This document shows, piece after piece, positions 11,419-18,680 of a DNA stretch of 42,251 nucleotides. Source of the stretch: Treponema sp. (GTDB lineage: Bacteria; Spirochaetota; Spirochaetia; Treponematales; Breznakiellaceae); assembly GCA_009777995.1 (NCBI GenBank), contig WRKT01000022.1, positions 1-42,251 of the forward strand, read 5' to 3'. The translations under genes and the position numbers were made by a program. Each line of letters begins with the position of its first letter. Positions within the stretch are counted from its first letter, which is position 1. The notes under the pieces are model-generated. The model did no database searches. It worked only from the letters and a program-made list of their open reading frames with translations, and was not told the origin of the DNA.

Positions 11419-11607
11419 ATGGAACCGGAAAATATTGATGTTGATAGAATAGTCAAAGAAGTCTATAACGCTGAAGCTGAAGGGAAAACCCGTAATGCAA
11501 CTAAACAGGAAACCATGAGAATCCGCCTTGCTGCTCTCGCAGCTATTGTTCGCAATATGCAGGAAATCGTAGAGAAAGATCACCGATTAATAATGGAGAA
11601 GAATTAA
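11419..11607 (+). CDS. Small hypothetical protein, possible antitoxin partner
   Basis: This 62-residue, highly charged, probably helical protein (MEPENIDVDRIVKEVYNAEA...) starts directly after the TGA of the decayed toxin-like frame, with CTGGAG about 9 bases upstream as a Shine-Dalgarno. It has no signal peptide, membrane segment or cysteine. Its place as the second gene, coupled to a toxin remnant, suggests an antitoxin, but I recognise no DNA-binding fold, so that is inference from position. Its stop codon overlaps the convergent rsmG stop by two bases (11604-11607). The intact frame beside a broken partner could mean residual use or recent decay of the toxin. Confidence 0.55.
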   Translation: MEPENIDVDRIVKEVYNAEAEGKTRNATKQETMRIRLAALAAIVRNMQEIVEKDHRLIMEKN

Positions 11608-12260
11608 ACCTTTATCACCACCAGATGGCGTTCATCATTGAGGAAGGGCACCTTTATCGGGTGAAGCTCCCACGGTGTGCCGGGGAAACCGGCCATTTCC
11701 TCTTCAACTGTCTCACGGCGGCCCTTATATGCTGCAAGGAATCCGCCTTCCTTAAGTAAGCTGAGCAATAGTTCTAATAATTTGCAATTTGGTTCACTGT
11801 TAAGGGGTTTTAATGCGCGAAATACAATTGAATCAAAGCGGCCGGGTGCGGCTTTTTCTGCTTCCACTTCTTCAACGACCACGTTACTTAGACCGAGAGC
11901 GGCTATGGTATTATGCAGAAAACCTGCACGTCTACCGGAGCGCTCAATAAGGGTGAACTCTGCGTCGCTCATGCAAATTGCTAAGGGGATTCCCGGAAGA
12001 CCTGCACCTGAGCCCACGTCTGCAATGCGCCGGGGGGCCGAGACCTGCAAATCATCAAGGACACTTAATAAAAATTTAATCGGAGCAAGGGAATCAAGGA
12101 TATGCTTTAAGATCAGCTCCTTACGATCTTTTACTTTTACAAGGCCATAGGCAGTATTAAAGCGTTCGATTTCTTCGATGTATTTTACCAATAGCGTGTA
12201 ACGCTCATCTGAAAAAAGCTCCAGCTCTTTTAGGCCGGCTTCAAGGGGGTCAGATTCCAT
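11604..12260 (-). CDS. rsmG: 16S rRNA (guanine-527 N7)-methyltransferase
   Basis: RsmG methylates N7 of G527 in the 530 loop of 16S rRNA using SAM. The motif IADVGSGAGLPGIPLAI (SAM-binding loop) and FTLIERSGRRAGFL are diagnostic of the GidB/RsmG family. From the ATG at 12260 the protein is 218 residues. This start is preferred over the TTG at 12278 because ATG is the stronger codon and gives the smaller, 11-base overlap with pth. It is the last gene of clpP-pth-rsmG. Loss of RsmG is known to give low-level streptomycin resistance in other bacteria. Confidence 0.93.
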   Translation of the reverse strand: MESDPLEAGLKELELFSDERYTLLVKYIEEIERFNTAYGLVKVKDRKELILKHILDSLAPIKFLLSVLDDLQVSAPRRIADVGSGAGLPGIPLAICMSDAEFTLIERSGRRAGFLHNTIAALGLSNVVVEEVEAEKAAPGRFDSIVFRALKPLNSEPNCKLLELLLSLLKEGGFLAAYKGRRETVEEEMAGFPGTPWELHPIKVPFLNDERHLVVIKV

Positions 12261-12912
12261 CGGGCTCTGCTTCTTCAAGTTCGATTTTCTTTTTCGCCCA
12301 TTCTTTTAATAGGGTCTTTGGGTCGCAGGTGAGGGCCCTATGGAGCAGATCCGCTCCTGTTTTCAAAACCGGGCCGAGCCTTTGCAGTTCTGCCTCAGAG
12401 AAATTTGTGAGCACCCAGTCTACAATGCCCCTTCCACTACCCGGGGGGCCTCCTTCACCGGGGAGGCGATGGTCAGGGCGGCCTATTCCGATTCTTATGC
12501 GCCAGAACTCTGCGCTTCCGAGGTCAGCCTTCATCGAGCGGAGGCCGTTATGACCGCCAAGGCCGCCGCCGAATTTTAAGGAGATGGTGCCGAGGGGGAG
12601 TTCCAGTTCATCGTGGACTGTGAGTATGCTTTCAGGTTTAATTTTGAAAAAGGCGGCGGCCTGCGACACAGACTGTCCTACCAGATTCATGAAGGTCAGG
12701 GGCTTAAGGAAGTGTAACTTCCCCGGGAGTTCGGCCGGCGCATCGTTCCTCAGCCTGCTTCTCTCGAGGGCGGCATAAAGGCCCTTATACTTTTTTTGCC
12801 AGTCGAGTTCATTGTAAAATGATAATTCCTCTGCAAGCATAAACCCTGCATTATGCCGATTCGCCGAATATTCCCTTCCGGGGTTTCCAAGGAATGTTAC
12901 TAATTCTATCAT
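12250..12912 (-). CDS. pth: Peptidyl-tRNA hydrolase
   Basis: The 220-residue protein hydrolyses peptidyl-tRNAs that drop off the ribosome. FLGNPGREYSANRHNAGFML contains the substrate-contacting Asn and catalytic His of the family. LTFMNLVGQSV, VHDELELPLG (the Asp of the catalytic pair) and FGGGLGGHNGLRSM follow in the usual order. The length is slightly above the usual ~190-200 because of a charged tail rich in Lys and Glu. It lies 12 bp after clpP and overlaps rsmG, so all three are probably translated from one mRNA. No signal for a separate promoter is seen. Confidence 0.95.
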   Translation of the reverse strand: MIELVTFLGNPGREYSANRHNAGFMLAEELSFYNELDWQKKYKGLYAALERSRLRNDAPAELPGKLHFLKPLTFMNLVGQSVSQAAAFFKIKPESILTVHDELELPLGTISLKFGGGLGGHNGLRSMKADLGSAEFWRIRIGIGRPDHRLPGEGGPPGSGRGIVDWVLTNFSEAELQRLGPVLKTGADLLHRALTCDPKTLLKEWAKKKIELEEAEPDGI

Positions 12913-12924
12913 TAAAAATAAAAA

Positions 12925-13536
12925 TTAAAGCTCAGCTCTGCTTGTTACGACTCTGCTTATAAGGCCGTATTTTACAGCCTCTTCTGCGCTCATCCAATAA
13001 TCCCTGTCAGTATCCTTTTCAACCTGTTCGATTGAATTACCTGTTTCATCGGAAATAAGCTTATTAATTTTTTCACGCAGCTTATCCAACTCCTTCGCAT
13101 GTATCTCTATATCTGTCGCAACTCCGCGTATCCCTGAAAGGGGCTGGTGAATAAGATAGTGACTATTCGGGAGGCCGATACGCTTATCTTTAGGACTTGC
13201 CAATTGGATAATCGCAGCAGCGCTTGCAACAAGGCCCATGCCTATGGTCCATACATCGGGTTTTATGAAGCGAATCATGTCAAAAATAGCATAACCTGCA
13301 TCGGCATCCCCGCCCGGGGAATCGATAAAAATCTTTATCGGATCATCACCCATGCTTTCAAGAAGAATGAGCTGGCGAATTGTTTTTTCTGCAAGTTCCT
13401 TATTTATCTGGCCCGAAAGCAGTATGGTCCTTGTTTTAAGCATTTTTGAAACAAGGGGGTCAACAGGAGCAGAAGAAGCCTCTTTGGTCTCTTCCCCGTC
13501 TTCTTCAATATAATCGTCATCATCATCCAAATGCAT
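12925..13536 (-). CDS. clpP: ATP-dependent Clp protease proteolytic subunit (ClpP family)
   Basis: This ClpP-fold serine protease has 203 residues from the ATG at 13536. The start is set by AAGGAGAA 7 bases upstream; an earlier in-frame TTG at 13590 would read into the MFS gene's region. After an acidic N-terminal stretch (DDDDDYIEEDGEE), the fold begins at RTILLSGQI. The nucleophile lies in GLVASAAAI, the histidine in LIHQPLSG and the aspartate in DTDRDYWMSAEEA, so the triad appears complete. The acidic leader and the ASAA (instead of ASMG) nucleophile context suggest a second-type ClpP paralogue. It would work with a ClpX or ClpA unfoldase not found here. It shares a 34-bp gap with the divergent MFS gene. 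Confidence 0.9.
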   Translation of the reverse strand: MHLDDDDDYIEEDGEETKEASSAPVDPLVSKMLKTRTILLSGQINKELAEKTIRQLILLESMGDDPIKIFIDSPGGDADAGYAIFDMIRFIKPDVWTIGMGLVASAAAIIQLASPKDKRIGLPNSHYLIHQPLSGIRGVATDIEIHAKELDKLREKINKLISDETGNSIEQVEKDTDRDYWMSAEEAVKYGLISRVVTSRAEL

Positions 13537-13570
13537 TTGCAATTCTCCTTCATTTATGAGAGTATAAATC

Positions 13571-14794
13571 ATGAAATCCTGGCGGAGCAATTATACCGCT
13601 ATTTTAATTGCACAAACTCTTGCAATAATGGGCTTCGGATTTTCCTTCCCCATAATACCATTTTTCTTGGAAGAAGATATAGGCCTTACAGACCCTGCAA
13701 GACTGAAGTTCTGGGTGGGTCTGATACATGCGAGCGCTGCAATTACCCTTGCAATATTCGCACCCATCTGGGGCCATCTTTCAGATGTCTTTAGCCGCAA
13801 ACTCATGCTCCTTAGGGCCACATTCTGCGGTGCAATTGTAATCGGCCTAATGTCTCTAACGACTGCACCATGGCAATTGCTTGTCCTAAGAACCCTTCAG
13901 GGCTGTCTTACGGGGACAGTTGCAGCATCCACGGTTCTTGTTGCAAGCATATCCCCTGCGGCCCAAATAGCTTTTACCCTCGGGCTTTTACAGACGGGCA
14001 TTGCTGTGGGAAGCTCACTCGGCCCCCTTGTGGGCGGGGTAATATCAGACTTTTTAGGGTATAGGGCTGCCTTTGTCGGCACATCAATACTCATGGCCAT
14101 TGCAAGCTTAATTGTATTGAAATTTGTGCACGATGACTTTCAAAGTTCGCCGGAAAGAAAACTAAAGAAGTTCAGTTTATTTCCTGATTTTAAGATTATC
14201 TCAGGCTCTTCTATATTAGTAAAAATGATGATAGTCACCCTTGTGGTTCAGGCGGCACTGTCCGTTGCAGCCCCCATGATTCCCCTCTACATAAAGGAAC
14301 TTGCAGAGAGGGCGGGAGAAGAAATCCTGATGCTGGGTTCTGCAACAGGAATGGTGATGGGTATTGGTGCTGCATCTTCTGCGCTTGCTGCAGTGCTTGT
14401 CGGGAAGTTTGCAGGCCGCATAGGTTTTCATAAGAGTCTAATCTTCTGCCTCTCACTCGGTGCAGTGCTTACAATTCCCCAAGCCTTTGCAGTAAACCTG
14501 TTTCAGTTAACTGTGTATAGGGCCCTTTCGGCATTCTTCCTTGGAGGCAGTATGCCCCTTATAAATGCAATACTTGCAGTTTCCTCGAATAAACAGCAGC
14601 AGGGCACTGTCTTCGGGATCAATACCTCTGTCGCTTCTGCAGGAGCAGCCCTCGGGCCAATGCTTGGTTCCTTTGTTGCGATACTTGATTTAAGGGCAAT
14701 ATTCTGGGTTTCTGCCCTTATACTGGGACTTTCCGTAATTACCTTATTTCGAGGAGCTCAAGTTCAAAAACAAGAAAACTATTCGGAGGAATAA
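13571..14794 (+). CDS. MFS transporter, DHA1 drug-efflux type
   Basis: This 407-residue inner-membrane protein has about twelve hydrophobic segments in two halves. The loop between segments 2 and 3 reads GHLSDVFSRKLML, the MFS motif A (G-x-L-S-D-x-x-S-R-K). GIAVGSSLGPLVGGVISD is the antiporter motif C typical of DHA1 exporters (MdtG/TetA/Bmr-like). It therefore probably exports a drug or small metabolite in exchange for protons; the substrate cannot be read from the sequence. The start at 13571 has only a weak GAGAG upstream. Its last 56 bases are also coding on the other strand for the end of the cyclophilin-FKBP gene. Confidence 0.87.
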   Translation: MKSWRSNYTAILIAQTLAIMGFGFSFPIIPFFLEEDIGLTDPARLKFWVGLIHASAAITLAIFAPIWGHLSDVFSRKLMLLRATFCGAIVIGLMSLTTAPWQLLVLRTLQGCLTGTVAASTVLVASISPAAQIAFTLGLLQTGIAVGSSLGPLVGGVISDFLGYRAAFVGTSILMAIASLIVLKFVHDDFQSSPERKLKKFSLFPDFKIISGSSILVKMMIVTLVVQAALSVAAPMIPLYIKELAERAGEEILMLGSATGMVMGIGAASSALAAVLVGKFAGRIGFHKSLIFCLSLGAVLTIPQAFAVNLFQLTVYRALSAFFLGGSMPLINAILAVSSNKQQQGTVFGINTSVASAGAALGPMLGSFVAILDLRAIFWVSALILGLSVITLFRGAQVQKQENYSEE

Positions 14795-15755
14795 AATTAT
14801 CAATTCCCCGCTCGCCGAAGGCAAGCTCAGGGGGAATTATTACAGTCCGCTTTTCTCCGAGTCTCATGTCCATTGCAGCCTCATCAAGGCCGGGGAATAC
14901 CTGCCCGATTCCTGCGTAGAAATCCAGGGTCTCTCCGTGAATTTCGGTATCATCAAAAACATGGCCCGATAAAAGCATCCCCTTATATACAAAAGATACT
15001 TCATCCCCTTCATTGGGTCTTCCGCCGCTTCCGGGTGTATGAACTATATAGTGAATACCCGATGGGGTAAGATTGGCTCCGGGATAGAGTATCGCAATTT
15101 CTGCGAGGTCAGCTTCTCTTTGGACACGAGCCGCTGCTGCGGCAGTTTCGAGGGTACTCTGAAGCAGGGCATTAAAGGATGCCTGGGTGGGCCTAAAGGC
15201 ATTTGCCTGAGCGCCGTTCCTTATAATCGTCACCCTATTAATCCTGTCGCCCTGCTGTATGGAATCTACCACATTCTGACCCTGCACCACCCTTCCGAAT
15301 ACAGTATGCCCCCCGTCAAGCCAGGGAGTTGCAACATGGGTGATAAAGAACTGACTTCCATTAGTGCCGGGTCCTGCATTTGCCATGGAAAGAATTCCGG
15401 GGCCGTCATGCCTCAAACTAGGGACTATTTCATCGGGGAAGCGATAGCCGGGGCCGCCTGCACCCGTTCCTTCGGGGTCACCTGTTTGGATCATAAAATC
15501 GGGGATTACCCTGTGAAAGATAAGACCGTCATAAAAAGGCCTGCCGCCGGCAATGTTCATAGTGCCTTCGGCAAGGGCCACAAAATTGGATACTGTCATG
15601 GGAGTCCTTTCGAACTCTAAACTTACAACAATATCACCCCTATTAGTGGTAATTCGAGCAAAGAGGCCATCGCCAAGGTTAGTGTCTCCCCTGGCACAGA
15701 AGGTAAAAACCATCATTAAAACAGGAAATAGAATTCCGTAAAGTATTTTTCGCAT
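14739..15755 (-). CDS. Cyclophilin-FKBP fusion peptidyl-prolyl isomerase, exported
   Basis: Starting at the ATG at 15755 (MRKILYG), the 338-residue protein has a short signal sequence ending in VFTFC-ARGD, a loose spirochaete lipobox. Next is a cyclophilin domain (FHRVIPDFMIQTGDPEGTG and the GSQFFITHV active-site block), a linker rich in Ala and Arg, and a C-terminal FKBP domain (VSFVYKGMLLSGHVFD, IPPELAFGERG). Cyclophilin-FKBP fusions (CFBP) are established in Treponema denticola and Flavobacterium. It would catalyse proline isomerisation and chaperone folding in the periplasm or on a membrane surface. An in-frame TTG at 15791 would add 12 residues before the signal and has no Shine-Dalgarno. 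It is the last gene of the dnaX operon. Confidence 0.9.
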   Translation of the reverse strand: MRKILYGILFPVLMMVFTFCARGDTNLGDGLFARITTNRGDIVVSLEFERTPMTVSNFVALAEGTMNIAGGRPFYDGLIFHRVIPDFMIQTGDPEGTGAGGPGYRFPDEIVPSLRHDGPGILSMANAGPGTNGSQFFITHVATPWLDGGHTVFGRVVQGQNVVDSIQQGDRINRVTIIRNGAQANAFRPTQASFNALLQSTLETAAAAARVQREADLAEIAILYPGANLTPSGIHYIVHTPGSGGRPNEGDEVSFVYKGMLLSGHVFDDTEIHGETLDFYAGIGQVFPGLDEAAMDMRLGEKRTVIIPPELAFGERGIDNFIPPNSFLVFELELLEIR

Positions 15756-15791
15756 GGGAATGAGTCTATCATATAAACTAAACAGGGGCAA

Positions 15792-16178
15792 TTACTGTCT
15801 TTGGTCTTTTGACCTTCTCACTCCGGGGAGGGTACACTTTACGATTTCTTCACATTCCGGATCTTTCTCGTTAAAAGTGGGATTTAACTTATCGAATAAG
15901 TATTGTTCCATTCCGTCCCTGTCATCTTTTGAAGCAATTTCAGAATAATTAAACTTCATTATATAATTTTCTGCTATATGATCCCTAAGTTTTTTATTCG
16001 TCTCGTTCTTAGACCAATGCTCATTTGCCCTTGCCCTTAGGTTCTCTGCCTGCCCGACATACTTTGCTTCAAATGCATGATCAATTTCCTGAACAGTAGA
16101 AATAATATAAATGCCGGGCTTTTCCGGCACATTCTTAAAGTTAGGAGGCTCTGTCATCTTCCATACTAATGTCTTCAT
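15792..16178 (-). CDS. GIY-YIG nuclease domain protein
   Basis: The 128-residue protein contains PGIYIIS, KYVGQAENLRAR and a later EQYLFDKLNP. These correspond to the GIY half, the Y-V/I-G half with the conserved Arg, and the catalytic Glu of GIY-YIG endonucleases. It is a stand-alone single-domain version of about the expected size, so it may nick DNA or be a small accessory repair or housekeeping nuclease; the true substrate is unknown. AAGGAG sits seven bases before the ATG. It lies 15 bp after recR and immediately before the CFBP gene, so it is part of the dnaX operon, although the functional link to recombination is only suggested by position. Confidence 0.8.
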   Translation of the reverse strand: MKTLVWKMTEPPNFKNVPEKPGIYIISTVQEIDHAFEAKYVGQAENLRARANEHWSKNETNKKLRDHIAENYIMKFNYSEIASKDDRDGMEQYLFDKLNPTFNEKDPECEEIVKCTLPGVRRSKDQRQ

Positions 16179-16193
16179 TTTTTCTCCTTTTTC

Positions 16194-16805
16194 TTACATC
16201 CTAATTCGGCCGCGCAAACTGCGAGACAGGGTAAGTCTGTCTGCATATTCAAGATCCCCACCAACGGGGAGACCTTGAGCAAGGCGGCTTATTTCAAGTT
16301 TATTCCCGTTTATATTATCGGAAAATTTTTCATTAAGGAATTTTTGTATATAAAGGGCGGTGGTATCTCCCTCTATTGTAGGATTCAGGGCTAGAATTAC
16401 TTCCCTTACTCCATCATCCTTAATTCTATTAAAAAGGCGGCCTATTGCAAGGTCCCCGGGATTTACTCCTTCAAGCGGGGCAATCAGCCCTCCAAGCACA
16501 TGAAAAAGTCCCCTATACTCCTTTGACTCTTCTATTACGCGCACATCCTGTGCCCGCTCGACCACACATAAAAGACCGGTATCTCTGCCGGGATCGCTGC
16601 AGATTGGGCAGGGGTCGGTTTCGGTAAAGCTGCCGCAGCGGGTACAGCGTTTAATTGCACTGTGCAGGGCGTTTAGCTCTTCTGCAAGGGTTCTTGCATA
16701 TACCGGGTCAGTGTCAAGAATATGGTATACAAGGCGGCCTGCACTTTTTTTCCCGATTCCGGGGAGCTTTGAAAAAAGAGTGATAAGTCTATCCAGGGAG
16801 TTCAT
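16194..16805 (-). CDS. recR: Recombination mediator protein
   Basis: RecR (203 residues) has the N-terminal helix-hairpin-helix LPGIGKKSAGRLVYHIL. A four-cysteine zinc finger follows (CTRCGSFTETDPCPIC), then a Toprim domain (LLCVVERAQDV ... EVILALNPTIEGDTTALYI) and the Walker-B-like C-terminal segment SRLAQGLPVGGDLEYAD. With RecO/RecF it loads RecA at gapped DNA. It overlaps ybaB by four bases (ATGA). The order dnaX-ybaB-recR is one of the most conserved bacterial neighbourhoods, which supports all three assignments. Confidence 0.97.
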   Translation of the reverse strand: MNSLDRLITLFSKLPGIGKKSAGRLVYHILDTDPVYARTLAEELNALHSAIKRCTRCGSFTETDPCPICSDPGRDTGLLCVVERAQDVRVIEESKEYRGLFHVLGGLIAPLEGVNPGDLAIGRLFNRIKDDGVREVILALNPTIEGDTTALYIQKFLNEKFSDNINGNKLEISRLAQGLPVGGDLEYADRLTLSRSLRGRIRM

Positions 16806-17104
16806 TTTAGGCCTTGCATACCCGGAATCATTCCGCCCATTTCACTGTTGATTTTTTCTCGAACCTTCTCCATTGCATTGTTAAATGCAGCTACAATCAG
16901 GTCCTGGAGCATTTCCCTGTCTTCCATTGCTTCATCGGAAATGCGAAGGGCAAGCACGTCCATCCTTCCGTTAAGATCAACTTCAGCCATCCCGCCCCCT
17001 GAGGTACCTGTAACCTTTATCGCCCCGAGCTTATCCTGAAAATTACCCATCTGCTCCTGTATCATCTTGGCATTCTTTAAGATATCCAGGGGATTAATAT
17101 TCAT
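16802..17104 (-). CDS. YbaB/EbfC family nucleoid-associated protein
   Basis: This 100-residue protein begins MNINPLDILKNAKMIQEQMG and shows the family blocks VTGTSGGGMAEVDLNG and LQDLIVAAFNNAMEKVREK, with a C-terminal glycine/methionine tail (GGMIPGMQGLK). Family members form tweezer-shaped dimers that bind DNA; EbfC of Borrelia is a site-specific DNA-binding protein. Its ATG overlaps the last base of the dnaX stop, and its end overlaps recR by four bases, so all three are tightly coupled. Confidence 0.95.
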   Translation of the reverse strand: MNINPLDILKNAKMIQEQMGNFQDKLGAIKVTGTSGGGMAEVDLNGRMDVLALRISDEAMEDREMLQDLIVAAFNNAMEKVREKINSEMGGMIPGMQGLK

Positions 17105-18429
17105 TACCTGTCCTCCTCTACTATAGTACCGTCAATTACGGAAAGGAAATTACGGACTTCAGGTTCAAGCTGCTCTCCTTCTCTTTGAACCGGTTTTCCC
17201 TTAGCCGCAAGCCTTCTTTGAAACTCTTCAGTAAGCGAAGTCTCTTCTTTTATAACGGGGTTTTCCTGTTTTATGGGACTTCCCTTTAAGGTATCCCTGG
17301 CCTTATTAACTACATCACTTAGATCTGCAGGGGAAATCCATTTATCGAGCCAGCATAATTTGGAAACAAGATTATCAAGCTCGAATCTTGGAGATACCGA
17401 ATATCGTGCATCCCTATAAAGGGAATAAAGCAAGTCCCCTGCCCTCTCAAGCTGAGCCTCATTATACTTTTCCAAAACAAGCCTAGAAAATCTTTCAGAG
17501 GGATGACCAAGGATGGTATCCTTTTTGATTCCTGCCTTAAGGAGGAGCATGCTGTGGTAGTAGGAGGCAAGGCCTGTGATGAAGGTTTCGATTGCAATCC
17601 CCCCTAAAATTATTTTATCAAGGACAGAAAGGGAGCCGGAATAATCCCCTGCGGCGCAGCTATCAGCAAACTCATTTAATTCATCCAGGGAAAGAAGGCC
17701 AAGCTTTTCCTTAATAAAATCCATGCGAATCTTCCCTTCCGAAAAGGAGAGTACCTGATCGAAGAGGGTATAGGCATCGCGGCAGCTCCCTGTGGATTCC
17801 CTTGCAATCCATAATAGGGCCTCATCCTCGGCCTCTACTCCGATTTCCTTGCAAACATCATTAAGGAGGGTTTTCATTGTCTCTACGGAAATAAGCCTAA
17901 AGTTAAACTGCTGGCATCTGCTCCGAATGGTTGCGGGGACCTTCTGGAGTTCTGTTGTTGCAAAAATAAAGACCACGTTTGGGGGCGGTTCCTCAATTGT
18001 TTTAAGGAGGGCATTAAAGGCACTGTTTGAAAGCATATGCACTTCATCAATTATATAAACCTTATAGCGGCAGGCGGCGGGGGGAAAAAGGATCTCCTCC
18101 TTAATCTGCCTTACGTCATTTACCCCGGTATTTGATGCGCCGTCAATTTCAAGGACATCCATGCTATTCCCTCGGGAAATTTCAAGGCATCTCGGGCAGG
18201 TTCCGCAGGGGTTTCCTTCGGGTCTTTCCTTGGTTTCGCAGTTAAGGGCCTTTGCTAAAATGCGCGCCGCGCTGGTTTTACCGCAGCCCCTTGGGCCTGA
18301 AAAGAGGTAGGCATGGGCAATCTGCCCCTTCAAAAGGGAGTTCTTTAATGTTGCAGCAACGAAGCTCTGATCTGCAAGTTCATCAAAGTTTTTCGGCCTC
18401 CGCCTTGTCGCGGTAACTTCATAAGCCAT
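17104..18429 (-). CDS. dnaX: DNA polymerase III subunit gamma/tau
   Basis: This 441-residue clamp-loader ATPase has Walker A GPRGCGKTSAARI, a zinc module (CETKERPEGNPCGTCPRC), Walker B IIDEVHML and a sensor block with SRCQQF. The protein stops soon after the AAA+ and collar domains, so it is closer to a gamma-length product than to the ~640-residue E. coli tau; no long tau tail is encoded. The ATG at 18429 has no Shine-Dalgarno. Instead, TATAAT lies exactly six bases upstream (18441-18436, minus strand), preceded by TGA, which makes an extended -10. The transcript may therefore begin at the start codon itself. It leads the operon to ybaB, recR, the nuclease and the CFBP, and diverges from the SRP RNA gene. 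Confidence 0.96.
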   Translation of the reverse strand: MAYEVTATRRRPKNFDELADQSFVAATLKNSLLKGQIAHAYLFSGPRGCGKTSAARILAKALNCETKERPEGNPCGTCPRCLEISRGNSMDVLEIDGASNTGVNDVRQIKEEILFPPAACRYKVYIIDEVHMLSNSAFNALLKTIEEPPPNVVFIFATTELQKVPATIRSRCQQFNFRLISVETMKTLLNDVCKEIGVEAEDEALLWIARESTGSCRDAYTLFDQVLSFSEGKIRMDFIKEKLGLLSLDELNEFADSCAAGDYSGSLSVLDKIILGGIAIETFITGLASYYHSMLLLKAGIKKDTILGHPSERFSRLVLEKYNEAQLERAGDLLYSLYRDARYSVSPRFELDNLVSKLCWLDKWISPADLSDVVNKARDTLKGSPIKQENPVIKEETSLTEEFQRRLAAKGKPVQREGEQLEPEVRNFLSVIDGTIVEEDR

Positions 18430-18435
18430 GAAGAG

Positions 18436-18441
18436 ATTATA
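18436..18441 (-). promoter_or_regulatory. Extended -10 box of dnaX
   Basis: The minus strand reads TGATATAAT CTCTTC ATG, i.e. a perfect TATAAT with the TGn extension ending six bases before the dnaX start. Transcription would begin at or next to the A of ATG, so a leaderless mRNA is predicted. No strong -35 is seen 17 bp upstream, which fits an extended -10 promoter. Confidence 0.55.
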
Positions 18442-18472
18442 TCAAAGAAAACACATTGATTAAAGGTCCTTC

Positions 18473-18502
18473 TTGACTCCGATAGGGCCGGTAATGTACC
18501 AT
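18473..18502 (+). promoter_or_regulatory. Promoter of the SRP RNA gene
   Basis: TTGACT (18473-18478), 18 bp, TACCAT (18497-18502). The predicted start near 18508 coincides with the first paired base of the SRP RNA helix, which supports both calls. Confidence 0.6.
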
Positions 18503-18504
18503 GC

Positions 18505-18618
18505 TATTGCCTCCACCGGGAGTCATGCGAGCATCCCTCGCCCAACTCCGCCAGGGCCGGAAGGAAGCAACGGCAAGCGAAAGGATGCGGCGCCGTGAAG
18601 TTCCCGGCGGGGGCATCT
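18505..18618 (+). ncRNA. ffs: Signal recognition particle RNA (4.5S-type, small)
   Basis: The segment contains the conserved SRP domain IV core GGCCGGAAGGAAGCAAC, the GGAA tetraloop with its internal loops that bind Ffh. The ends pair: TGCCTCCACCGGGA (18508 on) with TCCCGGCGGGGGCA near 18602-18615, giving a 14-position helix with a single A-C mismatch. The size of about 110 nt is that of the bacterial small SRP RNA without an Alu domain. It is divergent from dnaX; SRP RNA beside dnaX-ybaB-recR is a known conserved arrangement (as in Bacillus). Ffh, its protein partner, is encoded at 32948-34297. The exact 5' and 3' ends are estimates from the helix. Confidence 0.93.
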
Positions 18619-18636
18619 TGTATACTAGTATACAAG
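18617..18636. repeat. Perfect 20-bp palindrome downstream of the SRP RNA
   Basis: CTTGTATACTAGTATACAAG reads identically on both strands. It begins at the 3' edge of the SRP RNA and ends 44 bp before the outer-membrane protein gene. No T-run follows directly, so it is a poor intrinsic terminator. It could be an operator for the following gene, or a hairpin guiding 3' processing of the RNA. Confidence 0.7.
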
Positions 18637-18680
18637 TTACAGACCTAAAAAAAAGTCTTTTTATACCGAAAATCTAGCTA

